Source: Eubacteriales bacterium
Lineage (GTDB): Bacteria; Bacillota; Clostridia; Oscillospirales; Oscillospiraceae
DNA length: 64,000 nucleotides
Assembly: GCA_030539285.1 (NCBI GenBank)
Contig: JAUNSH010000003.1
Span: forward strand, 1 to 64,000
Reading direction: 5' to 3'
Positions 24,667-33,539 of the stretch are shown here, piece after piece (position 1 is the first letter of the stretch; every line of letters starts with the position of its first letter). The position numbers and the translations under genes are program-made. The notes beneath the pieces are model-generated. The model saw nothing but the letters and a program-made list of their open reading frames with translations, was not told the origin of the DNA and did no database searches.

Positions 24667-25992
24667 GTGAAATTGCTGGTCATCGGCGGAAATCCCGCCG
24701 GTATGAGCGCGGCTTCCCGAGTGAAACGGAGGTCGCCGGAGACGCAGGTCGTTGTGCTGGAGCAGACCCACGAGGTATCCTACGGCGCGTGCGGATTGCC
24801 CTATTACATCGCCGGATTGAACGATGATATAGATCTGATCCGGATCCGCAAGGTCCCGGAATTTGAACAGAATGGGATCCAGGTCAAAACCGGAGTCAAG
24901 GCGGTCGGCGTGGACTTTTCCGCGAAGACGGTTGCCTGCGAATCGGAGGACGGACAGCGGTTTGAGGAGACCTACGACAAACTGATGATCGCCTCCGGCT
25001 CATCCCCCAAGGTCCCGCCGATCCCGGGCATCCGCAAGCCCGGTATTATGCCGCTGAAGACCCTTCAGGACGCGGAAAACATCAAGACTGCTATGCTGGC
25101 AGGCGCAAAGAGCGTCGTGATCGTGGGCGGCGGCTATATCGGGCTGGAGATCGCCGAAGCGTGTATCCTGCAGAAAATACCGCAGATTCACGTGGTGGAG
25201 GCGCTGGATCGGCTGCTGAACGTGTTTGATTCGGAATTCTCCGAGGCGGTCAGACAAGAGCTGGAAGAAAAGGGCGTGCAGGTTCACACCGGTGAGCGGG
25301 TCATGTCCTTTGAAGGCGGCGAAAAGGTTGAGAAGATCGTCACAGACAAGGGCGAGTACGCTGCGGATCTGGTGATCCTGTCGATCGGAATCGGGCCGAA
25401 TACCTCCTTCCTACCGAATACGATCCAGAAGCTTCCCAATGGAGCCATCGTTACGGACGAGGCGATGAAAACCTCCGTGCCCGATGTGTGGGCGGCAGGC
25501 GACTGCGCTACGATCTGGCACAAACTGCTTGACAAACCCATGTTTATCGCGCTGGGGACCAACGCCAATAAGCAGGGACGGCTGGCGGGAGACAGCATCC
25601 TTGGGAAGGATGTCTGCTTTAAGCGGGCGCTGGGCACTTCCATGCTGCGGGTCATGGAGTTGGAACTGGCGAAAACCGGTTTGGGTGAGAATGACTGCAA
25701 AGCCAATGGCATTGCCTACAAGGCGACAACCGTGCGGACCCGTTCCCACGCGCGCTACTATCCGGACCCGGCCATGCTGACGGTGAAGCTGTGCTATGAT
25801 CCTGAGACGCATGTTCTGCTAGGTGCTCAGATCATGGGCAAAAAGGAGGCGGCTATCCGCATCGATACCTTCGCCGTTGCAGTGGATCAGGGGATGACGA
25901 CAGAAGAACTCGGATTCGTGGATCTGGGCTATGCACCGCCGTTCGCCGGCGTGTGGGATGCGGTCCATGTGGCATCCAACGCGGCGAAATAG
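24667..25992 (+). CDS. FAD-dependent pyridine nucleotide-disulfide oxidoreductase (CoA-disulfide reductase / NADH oxidase type)
   Basis: The 441-residue flavoprotein begins KLLVIGGNPAGMSAASRVKR (FAD-binding Rossmann), then VSYGACGLPYYIA, whose single cysteine sits where CoA-disulfide reductase and NADH oxidase keep their redox Cys. The NAD(P)H site is VVIVGGGYIGLEIAEACI, and the second FAD motif is VPDVWAAGDCA. There is no C-terminal rhodanese domain. Its place behind CoA-using enzymes suggests CoA-disulfide reduction or removal of O2/peroxide, but this is inference. GTG start at 24667. Confidence 0.83.
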   Translation: MKLLVIGGNPAGMSAASRVKRRSPETQVVVLEQTHEVSYGACGLPYYIAGLNDDIDLIRIRKVPEFEQNGIQVKTGVKAVGVDFSAKTVACESEDGQRFEETYDKLMIASGSSPKVPPIPGIRKPGIMPLKTLQDAENIKTAMLAGAKSVVIVGGGYIGLEIAEACILQKIPQIHVVEALDRLLNVFDSEFSEAVRQELEEKGVQVHTGERVMSFEGGEKVEKIVTDKGEYAADLVILSIGIGPNTSFLPNTIQKLPNGAIVTDEAMKTSVPDVWAAGDCATIWHKLLDKPMFIALGTNANKQGRLAGDSILGKDVCFKRALGTSMLRVMELELAKTGLGENDCKANGIAYKATTVRTRSHARYYPDPAMLTVKLCYDPETHVLLGAQIMGKKEAAIRIDTFAVAVDQGMTTEELGFVDLGYAPPFAGVWDAVHVASNAAK

Positions 25993-26008
25993 ACGGAGGT
26001 GGCTGCCA

Positions 26009-27151
26009 ATGAAAAATAAGACAGCTGCAAAAGGTGGTTTCTTCGCACTGTTTTCCGTGGCGTCTGTCCTGTTCGGCTGGCACGCCGGCGGCGGTTTCGC
26101 CACCGGTAATCAGGCCAATCAGTTCTATGTCGTCTCCGGGCTGATGGGAATTCTGTCTGCCGCGCTGGCGATGCTGCTCCTTTCCCTGACAGTCCGTCAG
26201 GCGATGGTGATGTATAACAGCCGTGGGCTGGAAAATTACAAGCAGTTGTTTGAAACTCTGTTTCATCCCTATGACAGGCTGGAGCTTCTGTTTGAAGTCT
26301 TCTACTACATCATGGTGCTGATGGCTACTTCGTCAAGCATTGCGGGGGCCGGTGAGCTGCTGAAATCCACTTTCGGCCTGAACTATTACCTGGCGGTTGC
26401 CATTGTGGGCATGATCCTGTTGGCGCTGACGATTTTCGGAGCAGATCTGGTTCGCAAAGCCTCCTCCGCCATGAGCGTGCTGATCCTGCTGTGTGCGCTG
26501 ACCATTTTCCTGTGCGGGATCTCCGCGAAAGCGGATGTGATCGGCGGAATCTTCTCCGATGGGCTGAATATGTCCGCTGTGCCAAGGGCTGTGGGAAAAG
26601 CGTTCCAGTACGCCGGCTTCCAGTGTGCCTGCATTCCGACCATGATCGGCTGCTGCAGTGTGCTGGGCAGCAAAAAGGATTGTGCCAGATCCATGTGGAT
26701 ATCCTTCGTGATGAATACTCTGGCCCTGTGCCTTTCCGTTGTGATGCTGCTGGGCTGGAAGGATGTCTACATGGCGGTGGAAGGCGGGACAACCATTCCG
26801 ACGCTTACTATCTGCAAGGAAATGGGCATCACCCCGCTGGTCTGGGCGTATAACATCTGCCTGTTCCTGTGCTTTATTTCCACCGGCGTGGGGGCCGTGT
26901 TCGGCGTGATCAACCGGTTCGGTGAGATGCTGGCGCTGCGCGTACGGATCCCTAATCAGAACGTACGCCGCATTGGGTTGGCGCTGCTCGTCATCGTGGC
27001 CGCCGTGTTCGTATCTCTGGCCGGACTGACCAACATTATCAAGTATGGCTATAGCTACTGCGGCTATTTGGGAATTGCGGTGGTCGTGATTCCCTTCCTG
27101 ACCATTGGCGTGGTCAAAAACCGCCGGTTTGCGTCAGAAAATCAGGGTTGA
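26009..27151 (+). CDS. YkvI-like membrane transporter (APC superfamily)
   Basis: The 380-residue protein has about ten hydrophobic segments and the conserved start GWHAGGGFATGNQANQFYV, which marks the YkvI family of amino-acid-transporter-like membrane proteins. ATG 26009 lies behind GGAGGTGGCTGCC; the frame is open further upstream only as a shadow of the flavoprotein gene. Substrate unknown; a carboxylate or amino-acid-like compound is plausible from the superfamily. It is in the same operon as the aldehyde dehydrogenase set and precedes a sugar-type ABC importer, so the island has two uptake routes. Confidence 0.8.
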   Translation: MKNKTAAKGGFFALFSVASVLFGWHAGGGFATGNQANQFYVVSGLMGILSAALAMLLLSLTVRQAMVMYNSRGLENYKQLFETLFHPYDRLELLFEVFYYIMVLMATSSSIAGAGELLKSTFGLNYYLAVAIVGMILLALTIFGADLVRKASSAMSVLILLCALTIFLCGISAKADVIGGIFSDGLNMSAVPRAVGKAFQYAGFQCACIPTMIGCCSVLGSKKDCARSMWISFVMNTLALCLSVVMLLGWKDVYMAVEGGTTIPTLTICKEMGITPLVWAYNICLFLCFISTGVGAVFGVINRFGEMLALRVRIPNQNVRRIGLALLVIVAAVFVSLAGLTNIIKYGYSYCGYLGIAVVVIPFLTIGVVKNRRFASENQG

Positions 27152-27180
27152 TCCCGGATTTTGAACTATTTTCGTTAGTT

Positions 27181-27196
27181 TTCCGCCAAGGCGGAA
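27181..27196. other. Small hairpin before the ABC importer genes
   Basis: TTCCGCC, AA, GGCGGAA, 20 bases before the ribosome-binding site of the binding-protein gene. It may separate two transcripts; I see no clear promoter after it. Confidence 0.4.
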
Positions 27197-27227
27197 GATT
27201 ATAAAAAACAATTTTGGAGGAATGATC

Positions 27228-28310
27228 ATGAAAAAACTGCTTTGCATCACCCTTGCGCTGATCATCGGACTGGGCTGTCTGGCCGGCTGCTCTAACAGCT
27301 CCAGTGCTCCCGCTGCCACGCAAGCCCCCGCGGAGACCCAGGCCCCTGCCGACACGCAGGCAGCCGCTCCCGCTGCTGACGGTCCCGACCGCTCTGAGAG
27401 AATCAAGATCGGCTTCACCGTCTCCAACTTCGACAACGAGAACTTCGTGTACATGATGGATCTGATCGGCAAGTACTGCGAAGAGAACAACATGGACTTC
27501 GTCACCCAGCAGCATAACTCTGAGTCCTCCGCTCTGATGGAGATCCTGGAGAACTTCCAGGCTGCACAGTGCGACGGTGTCATCCTGCAGAACTTTGAGC
27601 CCGAATCCTGCCAGGCTACTCTGGAAGAGCTGGAAGAGGCTGGCGTGAAGGTCATCAGCTACGACGCTGAGGTCCCCAATGTCACCGGCTGCTGGATCTG
27701 CTCCAACTACGCCACCGGCGAGGTCATCGGTCAGGCCGCTTCTGATTTCATCAACAGCGAACTGGGCGGCAAGTGCGAGTACATCGTCATGGACTCCAAG
27801 GTCGTCTTCATGCAGGAGCGCGTTAAGGGCATCATGGACACCATCGCCAAGAACTGCCCCGAGTCCACCATGGTCGCGACCCAGCGCATCGTCCTGTCCG
27901 AGGCTGTCGATACCTTTGAGAGCATGCTGACTGCCTATCCCAATGTTCAGGTTCTGTGCACCGGTTACTCCACCTGCGCCACCAACATCATCGCTGCCTG
28001 GCTGCCTGAGCTGTCCCGTCAGGGCGCCGATCTGAGCAAGTACGGCGTGTTCACCTGCGACTGCACCAACCTGGATCTGCAGTACATGGCTGAGACCCGT
28101 GCCGGCAAAAACATCCTGCGTTCCACCATCGACCTGGGCCTGAAGGACTTCGTGCCCAACGGCATGATCCAGCAGGTCGAGGCTGCCATCCGCGGCTTTG
28201 ACTGCGAGTACGCTCCCGGTACCGTCCAGACCTTCCCTTATGATCTGGTCAATATGGACAATCTGGACGAGACTGCCGCCCACTACAACGTGGACATCAC
28301 TGTAGCGTAA
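27228..28310 (+). CDS. Sugar-type ABC importer, substrate-binding lipoprotein
   Basis: The 360-residue protein has a lipoprotein signal (KKLLCITLALIIGLG) ending in LAGC with Cys21 as the lipid anchor, then an Ala/Pro/Thr-rich linker and the periplasmic-binding-protein type 1 fold (RbsB-like: RIKIGFTVSNFDNENFVYMM, CDGVILQNFEP, VICxNYATG-like segment WICSNYATGEVIGQAA). Codon use is strongly biased toward GCC, CTG, AAG and ATC, suggesting high expression. ATG 27228 is preferred over ATG 27222 because of spacing from GGAGG. The ligand is unknown; the family binds sugars, polyols and some related compounds. Confidence 0.9.
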   Translation: MKKLLCITLALIIGLGCLAGCSNSSSAPAATQAPAETQAPADTQAAAPAADGPDRSERIKIGFTVSNFDNENFVYMMDLIGKYCEENNMDFVTQQHNSESSALMEILENFQAAQCDGVILQNFEPESCQATLEELEEAGVKVISYDAEVPNVTGCWICSNYATGEVIGQAASDFINSELGGKCEYIVMDSKVVFMQERVKGIMDTIAKNCPESTMVATQRIVLSEAVDTFESMLTAYPNVQVLCTGYSTCATNIIAAWLPELSRQGADLSKYGVFTCDCTNLDLQYMAETRAGKNILRSTIDLGLKDFVPNGMIQQVEAAIRGFDCEYAPGTVQTFPYDLVNMDNLDETAAHYNVDITVA

Positions 28311-28331
28311 GCCGGAACAAAAGAAGCATGA

Positions 28332-28358
28332 CAGAGGGGGAGACACCCTCCCCCTCTG
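28332..28358 (+). other. Intercistronic hairpin between binding protein and ATPase genes
   Basis: Perfect 11-bp stem CAGAGGGGGAG / CTCCCCCTCTG, loop ACACC. Such stems between the binding-protein and ATPase genes usually protect the upstream mRNA and lower downstream expression. Confidence 0.7.
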
Positions 28359-28418
28359 CCCCATGTGATAATTCCCCCAAAATCGAAAGTGGTTGTGACA
28401 CCAGAAGGAATACATTAT

Positions 28419-29915
28419 ATGGACAATGAGAAAGTAGAAATCAGTCTTTCTGTGAAAGACCTTGTTAAGACCTATCCAGGTGTCGTCGCACTGAATCATG
28501 CCAGTCTTGAGCTGCGCAAGGGTGAGTGCCTTGCGCTGCTCGGTGAGAACGGAGCGGGTAAGTCGACTCTGATTAAAGCAATTGCCGGCGCGCATTCCTG
28601 CGATTCCGGTACAATTACAATTTTTGGTGAAGAATTCACGGAAATATCCCCGAAAAAGGCCAGAGAACTGGGCGTTGAGGTGGTTTATCAGGAATTCAAC
28701 CAGATGCCGACGCTGACGGTGGCGGAGAATATTTATCTGATGGAAGAGCACGGCAAGAAAGTGACTGTTGATTTCAAGGATTTCAACAGCCGCGCGCAGG
28801 CGCTTTTCGATGAGATGCATCTGGATTTGGATCCCAAGGCGCGGGTACGTGACCTGACCAACGGCTATAAGCAGATGGTGGAAATCGCCAAGGCGATCTC
28901 CAAGCCCACGACCAAGATCCTGGTGCTGGACGAGCCTACGGCACCTCTGACCGTGGATCAGGTGGACATCCTGTTTAGGCTTGTCAAGCAGCTGAAGGCA
29001 AAGGGAATCTCCATTATCTTCATCTCCCACCGTATGCCGGAAATTTTTGAGCTGTGCGACAGAGTGACAGTCATGCGCGATGGCTGCACGGTTCAGACGC
29101 TGAACGTAAAAGAAACAAATCGTGAGGAACTGGTCGCCCTGATGGTCGGGCGTAAACTGAACGAAAATTATCCCTCCCGCAAGACACCCATCGGTGAGGA
29201 AATACTCAGATGCGAGAATCTTTGCGGAAATGGTGTGGAAAATATATCCTTCCATGTGGCGAAGGGTGAGATCCTTGGCTTTGCGGGTCTGGTCGGTACC
29301 GGACGAACGGAGACCATCCGCCTGCTCTACGGCGCGGATCCCATAGATTCCGGAGAGATTTATCTCGATGGCAAAAAGGTGAAGATCCGCTCACCCAAGG
29401 AAGCGCTGTCCAAGGGCATCGCGCTGCTGCCTGAGGACAGAAAGCTTCAGGGCGTGTTGCTGAAGATGACGCTGAAGGAGAACATCAACGTTTCCGTTCT
29501 GAAGGAGCAATCCAAAGGCCTTGTGGTCAGTACGAAAAAGGAAAAGGAAACGGCAGACAAGTATATTTCGATCCTGCGTATCCGGACGCCCAGCATGATG
29601 CAGTATGCCAAGAACCTTTCCGGCGGCAACCAGCAGAAAGTGGCTCTGGCCAAATGCCTGGCGGCCCACGCCAAGGTGCTGATCATGGATGAGCCGACAC
29701 GCGGCATCGATGTCGGCGCGAAAATGGAAATTTACAACCTGATGCGTGAGCTCAGCGCCAATGGTATGGCGATCATCATGATCTCTTCTGAAATGGATGA
29801 GCTGCTGGGTATGTCTGACCGCGTGATGGTCATGAGCGAGGGCCATCTGGCCGGTGAGCTTTCCCGTGACGAGTTCGACCAGGAGAGAATTCTGGACATG
29901 GCGTCCGGCGAATAA
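28419..29915 (+). CDS. Sugar-type ABC importer, double ATPase (RbsA/MglA-like)
   Basis: The 498-residue protein has two ABC domains. The first has Walker A LLGENGAGKSTLIKAIAG (about 41-58), signature LTNGYKQMVEIAKAI and Walker B ILVLDEPTAPLT. The second has the usual degenerate Walker A GLVGTGRTE, a canonical signature NLSGGNQQKVALAKCLA and Walker B VLIMDEPTRGIDVG. This layout defines the ribose/galactose-type subfamily. ATG 28419 follows AGAAGGAA; GTG 28365 in the same frame lacks a ribosome-binding site. It energises the permease encoded next. Confidence 0.94.
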   Translation: MDNEKVEISLSVKDLVKTYPGVVALNHASLELRKGECLALLGENGAGKSTLIKAIAGAHSCDSGTITIFGEEFTEISPKKARELGVEVVYQEFNQMPTLTVAENIYLMEEHGKKVTVDFKDFNSRAQALFDEMHLDLDPKARVRDLTNGYKQMVEIAKAISKPTTKILVLDEPTAPLTVDQVDILFRLVKQLKAKGISIIFISHRMPEIFELCDRVTVMRDGCTVQTLNVKETNREELVALMVGRKLNENYPSRKTPIGEEILRCENLCGNGVENISFHVAKGEILGFAGLVGTGRTETIRLLYGADPIDSGEIYLDGKKVKIRSPKEALSKGIALLPEDRKLQGVLLKMTLKENINVSVLKEQSKGLVVSTKKEKETADKYISILRIRTPSMMQYAKNLSGGNQQKVALAKCLAAHAKVLIMDEPTRGIDVGAKMEIYNLMRELSANGMAIIMISSEMDELLGMSDRVMVMSEGHLAGELSRDEFDQERILDMASGE

Positions 29916-29932
29916 CAAGGAGGTAAACAGAA

Positions 29933-30952
29933 ATGAGTTCCCAGAGTGTCCGCGCGGAGAATAAAAATCTGCGCAAGAAGGCTTCGGCCTTCACGAAAAA
30001 GTACATGATGCTGCTTGTGCTGATTCTTATCTGCGCTTTCTTCAGCATCTTCGGTAAGAACTTCTTCTCGGCAGCCAATGCCATTACGGTCTGCCGTCAG
30101 GTTTCCATCATTGGTATCTGCGCCGCCGGCATGATGTTCACGCTGCTGGTCGGTCACATTGACCTGAGTATCGGCGCCACCGTTTCTTTCGCGGCAGTTC
30201 TGTTCGCGAAGCTCTGTGCGGATCCCGCCGGCTTCGGCCTGGCATGGAATCCGGTGCTGTCCATTGTGATCGTCCTCATTTTCTGCGCTCTGATCGGCGT
30301 GATCAAGGGCCTGTTGGTGGTAGAGACCAACATGCCGGCACTGATCGCCACGCTGGCTGTGTCCACCGCTCTGGAAGGCGTCAACTATCTGATCACCGAC
30401 GCGAAGCCCATCAGCAAGCTCCCCGAAAGCGTGGCATGGATCGGACAGGGCTACGTAGGCCAGATCCCGATGCCCGTGATCATTTTCGCCGTGATTATCT
30501 TGATCTCCGGTTTCATTCTTTCCTCCACCTACATTGGTAGATACATCTACGCTACCGGTTCCAATACGGAGGCTGCCCGCCTGTCCGGTCTGAACGTCAA
30601 GTTTGTTAAGGTCTCCGCTTACGTTGTGTGTTCTCTGCTGTGCGGCGTGGCAGGTTTCGTTCTGGCGACCCGTCTGCGTTCTGGCACTGCTACCACCGGT
30701 ACACAGTACCAGACCAAGGCCCTGACCTCTTGTACCGTCGGTGGCATTTCCATGGCCGGCGGCGAAGGAACAATCTACAATCTGCTGGTCGGTATCTTCA
30801 TCATTGGTATTATCACCAACGGCATGACTATCATGGGTATCAACGAGTACTGGCAGGATGTTGTACAGGGCTGCATTCTGGCGGCTGCTGTGGGCATCGA
30901 TGCGTACCAGCGTACCCATACCAAAAAGACCCTGCGTGCCAACGCGAAATAA
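29933..30952 (+). CDS. Sugar-type ABC importer, permease (RbsC-like)
   Basis: The 339-residue membrane protein has a basic N-terminus and about ten hydrophobic segments; LVGHIDLSIGATVSFAAVL is the hallmark of RbsC-type permeases, and AARLSGLNVKFVKVSAYV is the cytoplasmic EAA-like loop. AAGGAGGT precedes ATG 29933, 17 bases after the ATPase stop. The set lacks a dedicated isomerase or mutarotase. Substrate unknown. Confidence 0.94.
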   Translation: MSSQSVRAENKNLRKKASAFTKKYMMLLVLILICAFFSIFGKNFFSAANAITVCRQVSIIGICAAGMMFTLLVGHIDLSIGATVSFAAVLFAKLCADPAGFGLAWNPVLSIVIVLIFCALIGVIKGLLVVETNMPALIATLAVSTALEGVNYLITDAKPISKLPESVAWIGQGYVGQIPMPVIIFAVIILISGFILSSTYIGRYIYATGSNTEAARLSGLNVKFVKVSAYVVCSLLCGVAGFVLATRLRSGTATTGTQYQTKALTSCTVGGISMAGGEGTIYNLLVGIFIIGIITNGMTIMGINEYWQDVVQGCILAAAVGIDAYQRTHTKKTLRANAK

Positions 30953-30967
30953 CACATACCTCCTTTC

Positions 30968-30997
30968 TTTGCCGGACCGGTTCGCCGGCCCGGCAAA
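30968..30997 (+). other. Long hairpin with UUCG tetraloop after the permease gene
   Basis: TTTGCCGGACCGG, loop TTCG, CCGGCCCGGCAAA: a 13-bp stem with one A/C mismatch. No U-run follows, so it more likely stabilises the upstream mRNA than terminates it. Confidence 0.65.
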
Positions 30998-31031
30998 ACC
31001 ATAATCTGATTGTCTTGAAGGGGTGGCCGGC

Positions 31032-31481
31032 ATGGATTTGCTTGGAACGATTTTTAACGATATGCGCTCTCCCGAGCAGAAGAAAAAGGACAGCGAGGCG
31101 TATGAAGCCAGAATGTACCCGCTGGGGGAAGAGCAGAAGAGCCGGGCCGGTGCACTGCTGTGCGGTGTTCCCGGAAAGGTCAGGAACGAAGTGGCGGTAT
31201 TTCTTTATCTGGTCGCAAAGCAGAACTATCTCAACGGCATCGAGTTGGGTCAGACCCCAAAGAACAGCGCCGAGAAGGCGCTGAAGGCAATGAGAAAGAT
31301 GTTTATGACCTCGGATAAAAACATACCGTTCATCTTTTCCCTGGCGATGCTGGACCTGAACACGGACTCCATGGACGACTATCCCGACTATGAGGACATC
31401 CGCGCGTTGGAGCAAAGGATTTTCCCCAATGGGATCAAAAAACCTGTTTGGGAGGAACTCCCGGAAAGGGAAACCTTATGA
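31032..31481 (+). CDS. Protein of unknown function (149 residues)
   Basis: I do not recognise a family. The protein is soluble-looking, rich in charged residues, with no signal peptide or membrane segment. Visible stretches are MDLLGTIFNDMRSPEQKKKD, then GKVRNEVAVFLYLVAKQNYL and EKALKAMRKMFMTSDKN. ATG 31032 is favoured by GAAGGGG upstream; GTG 31023 is possible. Its stop overlaps the start of the foldase-like gene (ATGA), so the two are coupled, and they precede the molybdoenzyme genes. Confidence 0.6.
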   Translation: MDLLGTIFNDMRSPEQKKKDSEAYEARMYPLGEEQKSRAGALLCGVPGKVRNEVAVFLYLVAKQNYLNGIELGQTPKNSAEKALKAMRKMFMTSDKNIPFIFSLAMLDLNTDSMDDYPDYEDIRALEQRIFPNGIKKPVWEELPERETL

Positions 31482-32956
31482 AAAAAACCGTATCTCACAG
31501 AAAGAACAATACGGCCTCTAATTCCAGGGGTGCCGTGATCGTCGCGGTGGTGTCTGCTGTCGTGGCTGTGACCATCATAGCGGCGGGGATGCTGGAGATC
31601 ATGGGAAAGTCCGGCTGGTTTATGCAGAAAACGGCGGCGGCTTCCATCGAAGGCGTAAACCTCAGCCCCGCGGAATATAATTTTTACTATTATCGCGCTT
31701 ATCTGGAATTTCTGAACACGATGGGCGGCTCTGACAGTACGCTGGACGCCGGAGTCCCCTCCGATCCCGCGCTGCTTCATGATACGGTGATGAAGCAGGA
31801 TGAGACGGGAAAGGATATCACCTGGGAAGCGTTCTTTACATCCCGGGCGGATGAACTGATCGCGCATACCTATCTGTATTACGATCTGGCGATGAAAAAC
31901 GGCTTTGAGATCACACAGGATCTCCTGGATCAGATAGAATATGAATTTGAAGAAAAGGTGTGGTTCGAGGCTGAGGAACTGAGTCAGAGCAGCATCGAGA
32001 CCTATCTGAGAGATAATTTTGGCGAAGGCATGACACAGACGCTTTTCAAGGAGCATTTGGAGAAGCTGTTCGTGGCCAACGCCTACAGCGCCGCCTGTGA
32101 GGAAAACGTACCCATTCCTGCCCAAACGCTGGATGCCTATTATCAGGAGCACGCCAAGGAATGCGCTGTAGTGGCGTACAGAGTCTTCTATCTCAGCGGC
32201 AAGGGTAGTACGGAAGCGGAGCAGCAGGAGAATATGCGCAAGGCCAAGGCGCTTGCGGACAGCATTGTGGCGCAAAGCACGGATGAAGAGAGCTTCGCCA
32301 GACTGTGCCGAGAGAATATGGGCTTCAATGCCTCCGACAGCTTCTGGAAGGGAGAGAGCGTAGTCCGCAGGAGCCAGCTTCGGTATGCCCTGTCCCATGT
32401 GCGCAAATGGGCGGCGGAAGGGGAGCCGCAGCCGGGAGATATGCTGGCCGCCGAAGCGACCAACGGCTACTATGTATTGATGTTCCTTGGCAGCGACGAC
32501 AACAGCGGCTCCAGCGTAGACCTGATGTACTTCACGGTCTCCAGTGAAGATTCAGTTTTTGAGGCGAAGCGGTTTGCGGAGAATTTTGGAACCACCCAGA
32601 AAACACCGGAGCTGTTCTTCAGTATGTCTGAAGGGCTCCGAGATGTGGACTACACTGTACCCAATTACTATCTGGCGTCTTCCATTTCCTACTCCAGCCT
32701 GACATCGGTTTCTGTGCCGGAATGTATGCAGCAGTGGTGTTTTGCCCAGAGCAGGACCCCTGGAGATGTCCAATACTTTAAAGACGAGGACGGAACCGTG
32801 TATGTAGCGTTTTTTAAAGGCTATGGGGACCTGTGCAGCCGGATCATTGCGGCAAATGATCTGCGGGAAGAGTATTTCGCGCAGTGGGAGGCGGAAAACA
32901 TCGGGACAGCGGAGATTAAGCATAAGGCTTTCTTCTTCCTGACGAGAAAGCTGTAA
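31478..32956 (+). CDS. Membrane-anchored SurA/PrsA-like protein
   Basis: The 492-residue protein has a basic N-terminus (KKTVSHRKNNT), one hydrophobic anchor at about 20-42 (GAVIVAVVSAVVAVTIIAAG) and an extracytoplasmic region with two halves. The first (about 50-215) resembles the helical SurA_N chaperone domain (NLSPAEYNFYYYRAYLEFLN). The second includes VAYRVFYLSGKGSTEAEQQE and the SFARLCRENMGF stretch typical of parvulin-like foldases, but I do not see a full parvulin active site. The likely role is folding or protection of a surface protein; its place beside cytoplasmic redox genes is unexplained. Confidence 0.6.
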   Translation: MKKTVSHRKNNTASNSRGAVIVAVVSAVVAVTIIAAGMLEIMGKSGWFMQKTAAASIEGVNLSPAEYNFYYYRAYLEFLNTMGGSDSTLDAGVPSDPALLHDTVMKQDETGKDITWEAFFTSRADELIAHTYLYYDLAMKNGFEITQDLLDQIEYEFEEKVWFEAEELSQSSIETYLRDNFGEGMTQTLFKEHLEKLFVANAYSAACEENVPIPAQTLDAYYQEHAKECAVVAYRVFYLSGKGSTEAEQQENMRKAKALADSIVAQSTDEESFARLCRENMGFNASDSFWKGESVVRRSQLRYALSHVRKWAAEGEPQPGDMLAAEATNGYYVLMFLGSDDNSGSSVDLMYFTVSSEDSVFEAKRFAENFGTTQKTPELFFSMSEGLRDVDYTVPNYYLASSISYSSLTSVSVPECMQQWCFAQSRTPGDVQYFKDEDGTVYVAFFKGYGDLCSRIIAANDLREEYFAQWEAENIGTAEIKHKAFFFLTRKL

Positions 32957-33020
32957 GGGCGGACCATCCGCGTGCCGGAGACCGCTGGACCATGAGTCTC
33001 AGAGAAAGAGGACGATTCCA

Positions 33021-33539
33021 GTGTATTATCATAACCTTGAGACATGTATCGGCTGCGGCGCTTGCCAGATAGCCTGCAAGGATCACAATGACCTGACTCC
33101 GGGGATCTTCTTTCGCAGGGTGGATGAGGTCACGCTTCCGGACGGGATAAAAAGGTTTATGTCCCGGGCCTGCAACCACTGCAAAAAGCCGGCTTGTCTG
33201 GCCGCCTGTCCCAACGGTGCCTTCTACCAGACGGAGGATGGCTTTGTCCTGCATGATGACGGGAAATGCATCGGCTGCGGCAGATGCGTTTGGGCGTGTC
33301 CCTACGGCGCGGTCTCACTGAATTCGGAGAAGGGCGTCGCGCAGAAATGCCTGGGCTGTGTTGACTACCGCCGCCGGGGGGAGGAGCCGCCCTGCGTTGC
33401 TGCGTGCGTCAATCGGAGCCTTCAGATCCGTGGAGCCGGGCAGGGATGGAAGGGAACGATCGAGGGCGTTCTGCCATCGGATTCCATCACGCGTCCCCAG
33501 GCGCAGGTCCGTCTTTCCGGCGGGGGAGGGTACAAATGA
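33021..33539 (+). CDS. DmsB-like ferredoxin subunit with four cysteine clusters
   Basis: Electron-transfer subunit of a DMSO-reductase-type enzyme. The 172-residue protein has the full set for four [4Fe-4S] clusters: CIGCGACQIACKD, CNHCKKPACLAACPNG, CIGCGRCVWACPYG and CLGCVDYRR...CVAACVNR. No signal peptide is present, as usual for DmsB, which is normally exported with DmsA; here the catalytic partner has no Tat signal either. It starts with GTG 33021 behind AAGAGGAC and overlaps the flavoprotein gene by four bases. Confidence 0.9.
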   Translation: MYYHNLETCIGCGACQIACKDHNDLTPGIFFRRVDEVTLPDGIKRFMSRACNHCKKPACLAACPNGAFYQTEDGFVLHDDGKCIGCGRCVWACPYGAVSLNSEKGVAQKCLGCVDYRRRGEEPPCVAACVNRSLQIRGAGQGWKGTIEGVLPSDSITRPQAQVRLSGGGGYK

